This document shows, piece by piece, positions 6,566 to 10,039 of a stretch of 10,039 nt of DNA. The stretch is from assembly GCA_030594725.1 (NCBI GenBank), contig JAUVEQ010000065.1, positions 1 to 10,039 on the forward strand, given 5' to 3'. The translations under genes were made by a program, and so were the position numbers. Position 1 is the stretch's first letter, and every line of letters begins with the position of its first letter. This DNA is from Methanobacteriota archaeon. GTDB lineage: Archaea > Thermoplasmatota > DTKX01 > GCA-020343715. Below the pieces are notes generated by a model. It was not told the DNA's origin. It was given only the letters and a program-made list of their open reading frames with translations, and ran no database searches.

Positions 6566-7138
6566 ATGACGATCGACAAGATCAAGGAGGCGTTCGCCGA
6601 GTCGATCAAGGCGAAGCAGGCCCTCAGAGAGGAGGACCTCATGGTCATCCTGGAGATGTCCAATCTCACCGTGGAGGCGCTCCAGAGGGGCAGGAAGGTG
6701 ATCTTCATGGGCAACGGCGGCTCCGCCGCGGACGCCCAGCACCTGGCAGCCGAGCTGGTCTCCAAGTTCCGTCTCGAGCGGGAGGGCATGCCCGCCCTCG
6801 CCCTTTCGGTGAACACCTCGATCCTGACGGCCATCGGGAACGACTACGGGTTCGAGTACGTGTTCGAACGACAGGTGGCGGCCATCGCCCGATCGGGCGA
6901 CATCGTGGTGGGCATCTCCACCTCGGGCAACTCGCCCAACGTGCTGCGGGCCATCGAGAAGGCTCGCGCGTTGGGTTGCGTCACCTTCGGCTTCACCGGC
7001 AGGCCCGGGGGCCAGATGCCCCATGCGGTGGACCTGTGCTTCCGGGCCCCCTCCGACGACACACCCCGTATCCAGGAGGTCCACATCACCGCGGGCCACA
7101 TCCTGTGCGAGCTGGTCGAGGCGGAGATGTTCGGGTGA
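6566..7138 (+). CDS. gmhA: Sedoheptulose 7-phosphate isomerase
   Basis: This is a SIS-domain isomerase converting sedoheptulose 7-phosphate into D-glycero-D-manno-heptose 7-phosphate, the first step of nucleotide-activated heptose synthesis. It acts in the cytoplasm, probably as a tetramer. The protein has 190 residues, like bacterial GmhA. Phosphate-binding motifs are GNGGSAADAQH (49-59) and STSGNSPNVL (118-127). The four residues that hold zinc in characterised GmhA proteins appear at matching spacing: His59, Glu63, Gln170 and His178. The region NDYGFEYVFERQV (92-104) is also typical. The start is ATG at 6566, one base after hddA ends, with AGGGGGA about eight bases upstream. The family also contains DiaA, which binds DnaA; the metal site and the operon favour the isomerase. 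Confidence 0.95.
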   Translation: MTIDKIKEAFAESIKAKQALREEDLMVILEMSNLTVEALQRGRKVIFMGNGGSAADAQHLAAELVSKFRLEREGMPALALSVNTSILTAIGNDYGFEYVFERQVAAIARSGDIVVGISTSGNSPNVLRAIEKARALGCVTFGFTGRPGGQMPHAVDLCFRAPSDDTPRIQEVHITAGHILCELVEAEMFG

Positions 7139-7142
7139 GCCC

Positions 7143-7715
7143 ATGACGAGGCCGGCCGTCTTCCTGGACAGGGATGGTACCATCATCGTGGACAAGATGC
7201 ACCTAACGGACCCCCGGGCCGTGGAACTGCTGCCGGGGGCCGCCGAGGGTGTACGACGGCTCAACGAGGCCGGCATCTTCACCGTCGTCGTGTCCAACCA
7301 GGCGGTGGTGGCCAGGGGCATGGCAAGCAAGGAGATGGTGGATGCGGCAATGGCCAAGATGCAGGACCAGCTGGAGGCCGAGGGCGCCCACATCGACGCC
7401 ATCTACTACTGCCCCGACCACCCTGACTTCTCGACCAGCTGCGAATGCAGGAAGCCCGCCCCGGGCATGCTCCTGCAGGCCGCGGAGGAGCACGACCTGG
7501 ACCTGGAAGGGTCCTTCATGGTGGGTGACTGGTGGGCGGACATCGGAGCGGGCGTCGCCGCGGGAACGAGGACCGTCCTCATCTCCGGCGCGGTCGAGGG
7601 AGAGGCAAAGGTCGATGTGAAGCTGGAAGAGCATGGGTTGGTACCGGACAAAAGGGTCACCTCGGTGAACGAGGCTGTGAAGTGGATCCTGGCCATGATC
7701 GATAAGAGCTCTTGA
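7143..7715 (+). CDS. gmhB: D-glycero-D-manno-heptose 1,7-bisphosphate 7-phosphatase
   Basis: This HAD-superfamily phosphatase removes the C7 phosphate from heptose 1,7-bisphosphate to leave heptose 1-phosphate. It has 190 residues. The nucleophile motif is FLDRDGT (7-13, Asp9 and Asp11), motif II lies in VVSNQ (49-53), and the acidic motif is GDWWADI (128-134). The structural zinc site typical of GmhB is present: Cys90 and His93 in CPDHP, then Cys100 and Cys102 in CECRKP. Histidinol-phosphate phosphatases share this fold, but the operon decides the call. The start is ATG at 7143, four bases after gmhA. A GGTGA close upstream may be its ribosome binding site. It converges on the next gene with only 17 bp between stops. 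The product would next need a guanylyltransferase (HddC), which is not seen here. Confidence 0.94.
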   Translation: MTRPAVFLDRDGTIIVDKMHLTDPRAVELLPGAAEGVRRLNEAGIFTVVVSNQAVVARGMASKEMVDAAMAKMQDQLEAEGAHIDAIYYCPDHPDFSTSCECRKPAPGMLLQAAEEHDLDLEGSFMVGDWWADIGAGVAAGTRTVLISGAVEGEAKVDVKLEEHGLVPDKRVTSVNEAVKWILAMIDKSS

Positions 7716-7732
7716 ATAGACACCAGCAAGGC

Positions 7733-8419
7733 TCAGACCGGTGTCCCGAGTGCGACAACGGGTCTACCGTTGACCCGGTGGACCTCGACCAGACCCTTCT
7801 CCTCCATCTGCTGGATGTGGTAGTGGACCAATTGCCGGCTCATGCCCGTCCGCTTGGCCAGATCGGCCTGGGTCCCGGCTCCTTCCTCGGCGAGGGACTT
7901 GACGATGTTCTCCTCGGAGGGGCCGAGGGCCAGCACACGGTGGTTGCAGGGCCAGTACCGGGTGTACTTGCCCGTCTGGACGGACCGGAGCACGTCGCCC
8001 CGTACCAGGACCCTCAGGTGATGCTGCACCGTTCCGCTGGCCGCTCCCACGCCATCCCTCACCTGGGTGAAGGTGGCGCCTGGGTTCCGGTTGACGTAAT
8101 TGAAGATCTCGCTCCTAAGGGAGTGGTTGAGCAGTTGGGGCTGGGGGATGCGGAGGTACAGGGGGGCCAGTAGCAGCGAGCTGTTGGTCCATGTACTGTC
8201 TTCAAGGAAGACGTCCGGTAGGTCGGTGATGACCGAGGTGTCCACGTCGGCCTCGGCGGCCACCGCCTCGGGGCCCGCCACGGCCGCCATGGACGGGACG
8301 ACCATCATCAGGGCGAAGGCCACGATGGGCACGGCGGGCAAGAAGTTGCGGAGCCTGCGTCCTAGACCTGCACGGAGCGCGGTCAGCCATGACACAGGAT
8401 CTAGCTTTGGCAGCTTCAA
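7733..8419 (-). CDS. Membrane-anchored protein with two winged-helix domains
   Basis: A 228-residue protein with one clear hydrophobic segment at about 26-48, following Arg-rich residues 16-24, then an acidic stretch (51-78). Two winged-helix domains follow, at about 100-157 (including GTVQHHLRVLVRGDVLR) and 165-225 (including SRQLVHYHIQQMEEKGLVEV). Both resemble ArsR/MarR-like DNA-binding folds, so a membrane-tethered transcription regulator is the simplest call; the target is unknown. Only TTG (8419) or GTG (8395) can start it if the membrane segment is included. I chose TTG because a CTTATTA promoter-like box lies about 35 bp upstream, implying a nearly leaderless transcript. An ATG at 8290 would give a soluble form but removes most of the hydrophobic segment and lacks a ribosome binding site. 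By the positive-inside rule, a single helix would put the wHTH domains outside, which is odd; a weak second hydrophobic patch (81-91) may form a hairpin. Confidence 0.85.
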   Translation of the reverse strand: MKLPKLDPVSWLTALRAGLGRRLRNFLPAVPIVAFALMMVVPSMAAVAGPEAVAAEADVDTSVITDLPDVFLEDSTWTNSSLLLAPLYLRIPQPQLLNHSLRSEIFNYVNRNPGATFTQVRDGVGAASGTVQHHLRVLVRGDVLRSVQTGKYTRYWPCNHRVLALGPSEENIVKSLAEEGAGTQADLAKRTGMSRQLVHYHIQQMEEKGLVEVHRVNGRPVVALGTPV

Positions 8420-8450
8420 GCTCTGACCCGCGCGTACAGTGGAAGGACTC

Positions 8451-8460
8451 GGTAATAAGC
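8451..8460 (-). promoter_or_regulatory. TATA-like box of the membrane wHTH gene
   Basis: The minus strand reads GCTTATTACC in the 73 bp gap between the YyaL-like gene and the wHTH gene. A start 26 bp downstream falls near 8429, ten bases before the TTG. The core matches the box ahead of the small winged-helix gene. Confidence 0.45.
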
Positions 8461-8492
8461 TTGTTGGTCCTATGCTTGACGCACCGAACGAC

Positions 8493-10039
8493 CTAGCCAG
8501 CGAGTTCCTTCATCATCTCGTCCACATCGTTGGTGGGGCTGCGGCAGAAGTGGTCGGTGCACACGTATGCGGTGGCCCTGCCGTCCTTCATGCCATGCTC
8601 CTTGACGAAGGGTGCCAGCCTCTCGATGCCGTCCGGACCCTCGTCGGGGTCCTTGAGCAGCACGAGGGTGTTGGGAAGGTAAGCGTGATGGATGGCGTCA
8701 AGCATTGCCTGGGTGTCCTCCTCGCCGGCCTTGCCCACGATGACGACCTCCCTGGCGCTCCCCAACGCCATGTCCAGGGCGGACATCATCTGGGAGAAGG
8801 CCATGGGCATCTTCGAGACCTCGCCCGAGAAGGCCATCCCCAGCTCGCTTGCCCGCTGGGCATGGACCGGGTCTCCCGTGAGGTGCGAGAGGCGTAGCAG
8901 GTCCAGCATGGCCACCGAGTTGCCGGAGGGCATCGCGCCGTCGTACACCTCCTTCTGACGCATCAGCAGTTCCTCGCCGTCGTCGGGGGTGCGGAAGAAG
9001 CCCCCGCCCTCGTGGTCCCAGAAGTGCTCGTACATGATCTCGTTGATGGCGAGGGCATGCTTAAGGTGGACGTCGTCGAAGGTGGCCCCGTAGAGCTCCA
9101 GCAGGCCCCATATCATGTAGGCGTGGTCGTCGAGATGACCGGTTATCGCCGCCTCGCCGTCGCGATACCTGTGGAGGAGGCGGCCGTCATCCTGGCGGAG
9201 GTTCTCCATTACGAACTTGGCGGCCTTGCCAGCCGCATCCACCAGGTCGGGCCGATCGAGGGCCGTGCCCGCCCTTGCCAGGGCCGCGACCATGAAGCCG
9301 TTCCAGTCCGTGAGGACCTTGTCGTCCAGGTGGGGCCGGACCCTCTTCGACCGGGCCGCCAGCAGCCTTACCCGTATGTCCTCGACCCTCGCCATCAGGT
9401 CCTCCTCCTCCATGTCGAGGGAGGTGGCCACGTCGGCCATGGGCCTGGGCAGGTGGAGGACGTTGGTGCCCGTGGCCTTGCCCGTCGCCTCCTCGTCGAA
9501 GTTGCCCTCCTTTGTGGAGTCGAAGACACGGGCCGCCAGCTCCGCGTCCTCGGCTCCCAGGACCTCCTCGAGCTCGGCCAGGCTCCACACGTAGAACTTC
9601 CCCTCGACGCCCTCGCTGTCCGCGTCCTCGGCACTGTAGAAGGCGCCCTCGGGGGAGGTCATGTCCCTGAGCACATACTCCGCGACCTCCTCCACCGTCT
9701 GTCGGAATGCCTCGTCGCCGCTGGCGAGGTAGGCCTCGGTGTAGGCCATGAGCAGTCCAGCCTGGTCGTAGAGCATCTTCTCGAAGTGCGGCAGCAGCCA
9801 CCAGTCGTCGGTGGAGTACCGATGGAAGCCCCAGCCGACCTGGTCGAAGAGGCCGCCCCGGCGCATGGCCTCCAGGGTGCGTTTGACCATGAAGAGGGAC
9901 CACTCGTCCGCCTCCCGCTTCCAGAACCTCAGGAGGAAGGTGAGGTTGTGAGGCGATGGGAACTTGGGAGCGGGGCCGAAGCCACCGTGCTCCTCGTCGA
10001 AGCGCTGGTTGAGCTGCAGCGCAGCCGTGTTGAGGAAAC
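8493..10039 (-). CDS. YyaL/SPATA20-family protein (DUF255 family), N-terminus beyond window
   Basis: This is the C-terminal 514 residues of a protein related to bacterial YyaL and animal SPATA20. Family members carry an N-terminal thioredoxin-like domain followed by an (alpha/alpha)6-barrel resembling sugar epimerases and glycosidases; the biochemical role is not well established. The reading frame stays open to the right edge, where FDEEHGGFGPAPKFPSP is the usual start of the barrel region, so roughly the first 150-180 residues, including any thioredoxin CxxC, are outside. Signatures seen are GWGFHRYSTDDWWLLPHFEKMLYDQA, split here as FHRYSTDDWW and HFEKMLYDQ, then DADSEGVEGKFYVW, KVLTDWNGFMVAALARA and DGAMPSGNSVAML. 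A conserved C-terminal CTDHFC pair sits near the end. The internal Met at 9890 is not the true start. No damage is visible. Confidence 0.95.
   Translation of the reverse strand, partial: FLNTAALQLNQRFDEEHGGFGPAPKFPSPHNLTFLLRFWKREADEWSLFMVKRTLEAMRRGGLFDQVGWGFHRYSTDDWWLLPHFEKMLYDQAGLLMAYTEAYLASGDEAFRQTVEEVAEYVLRDMTSPEGAFYSAEDADSEGVEGKFYVWSLAELEEVLGAEDAELAARVFDSTKEGNFDEEATGKATGTNVLHLPRPMADVATSLDMEEEDLMARVEDIRVRLLAARSKRVRPHLDDKVLTDWNGFMVAALARAGTALDRPDLVDAAGKAAKFVMENLRQDDGRLLHRYRDGEAAITGHLDDHAYMIWGLLELYGATFDDVHLKHALAINEIMYEHFWDHEGGGFFRTPDDGEELLMRQKEVYDGAMPSGNSVAMLDLLRLSHLTGDPVHAQRASELGMAFSGEVSKMPMAFSQMMSALDMALGSAREVVIVGKAGEEDTQAMLDAIHHAYLPNTLVLLKDPDEGPDGIERLAPFVKEHGMKDGRATAYVCTDHFCRSPTNDVDEMMKELAG

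Noticed and set aside
1..10039. Mobile element, CRISPR array or prophage
   Set aside because: No transposase, integrase, terminal repeats or spaced direct repeats were seen. The genes have similar composition and conventional housekeeping or surface-related functions.

Overview
This 10 kb window looks like ordinary chromosomal DNA from a GC-rich archaeon. The best evidence is the tRNA gene at 4594-4671. It has the archaeal/eukaryotic initiator signature: an A1:U72 acceptor end, three G:C pairs closing the anticodon stem, anticodon CAT and an encoded CCA. Short AT-rich TATA-like boxes 30-65 bp ahead of start codons, set in otherwise GC-rich DNA, fit the same view. The mix of genes (feoA-feoB, an M32 carboxypeptidase, heptose genes, a membrane-anchored double winged-helix protein, a YyaL-type protein) would suit a Thermoplasmatota-like euryarchaeon. 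That finer placement is a guess, because no 16S or marker protein is present.

Layout. (1) 10-2846, minus strand: an iron-uptake operon read as feoA, feoB, then a small four-helix membrane protein. It is tightly packed and preceded by a palindrome that resembles an operator of a DtxR/IdeR-type metal regulator. (2) 2966-4477, minus: an M32 metallocarboxypeptidase with its own promoter. (3) 4594-4671, minus: initiator tRNA-Met with a TATA-like box at the canonical distance from the mature 5' end. (4) 4741-5442, minus: two small soluble proteins, a winged-helix-like one and a charged helical one. (5) 5548-7715, plus: a three-gene heptose operon, hddA-gmhA-gmhB, divergent from block 4. The shared 105 bp gap holds a perfect 7-bp inverted repeat between the two TATA-like boxes. 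(6) 7733-8419, minus, convergent with gmhB: a protein with one membrane segment and two C-terminal winged-helix domains. (7) 8493-10039, minus: a YyaL/SPATA20-family protein whose N-terminus lies beyond the right edge.

How the genes work together. FeoA and FeoB import ferrous iron. GmhA, HddA and GmhB together should turn sedoheptulose 7-phosphate into D-glycero-D-manno-heptose 1-phosphate, the precursor of a GDP-activated heptose used in surface glycans. The nucleotidyltransferase that would complete the route (HddC) is not in the window.

I see no mobile element, CRISPR array, rRNA or clear defence system. Nothing here is firmly a new system. The best leads are the feo palindrome with the FeoB-linked membrane protein, the inverted repeat between the wHTH pair and the heptose operon, and the odd topology of the membrane-anchored double wHTH protein. 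No gene-free stretch exceeds about 120 bp except around the tRNA.
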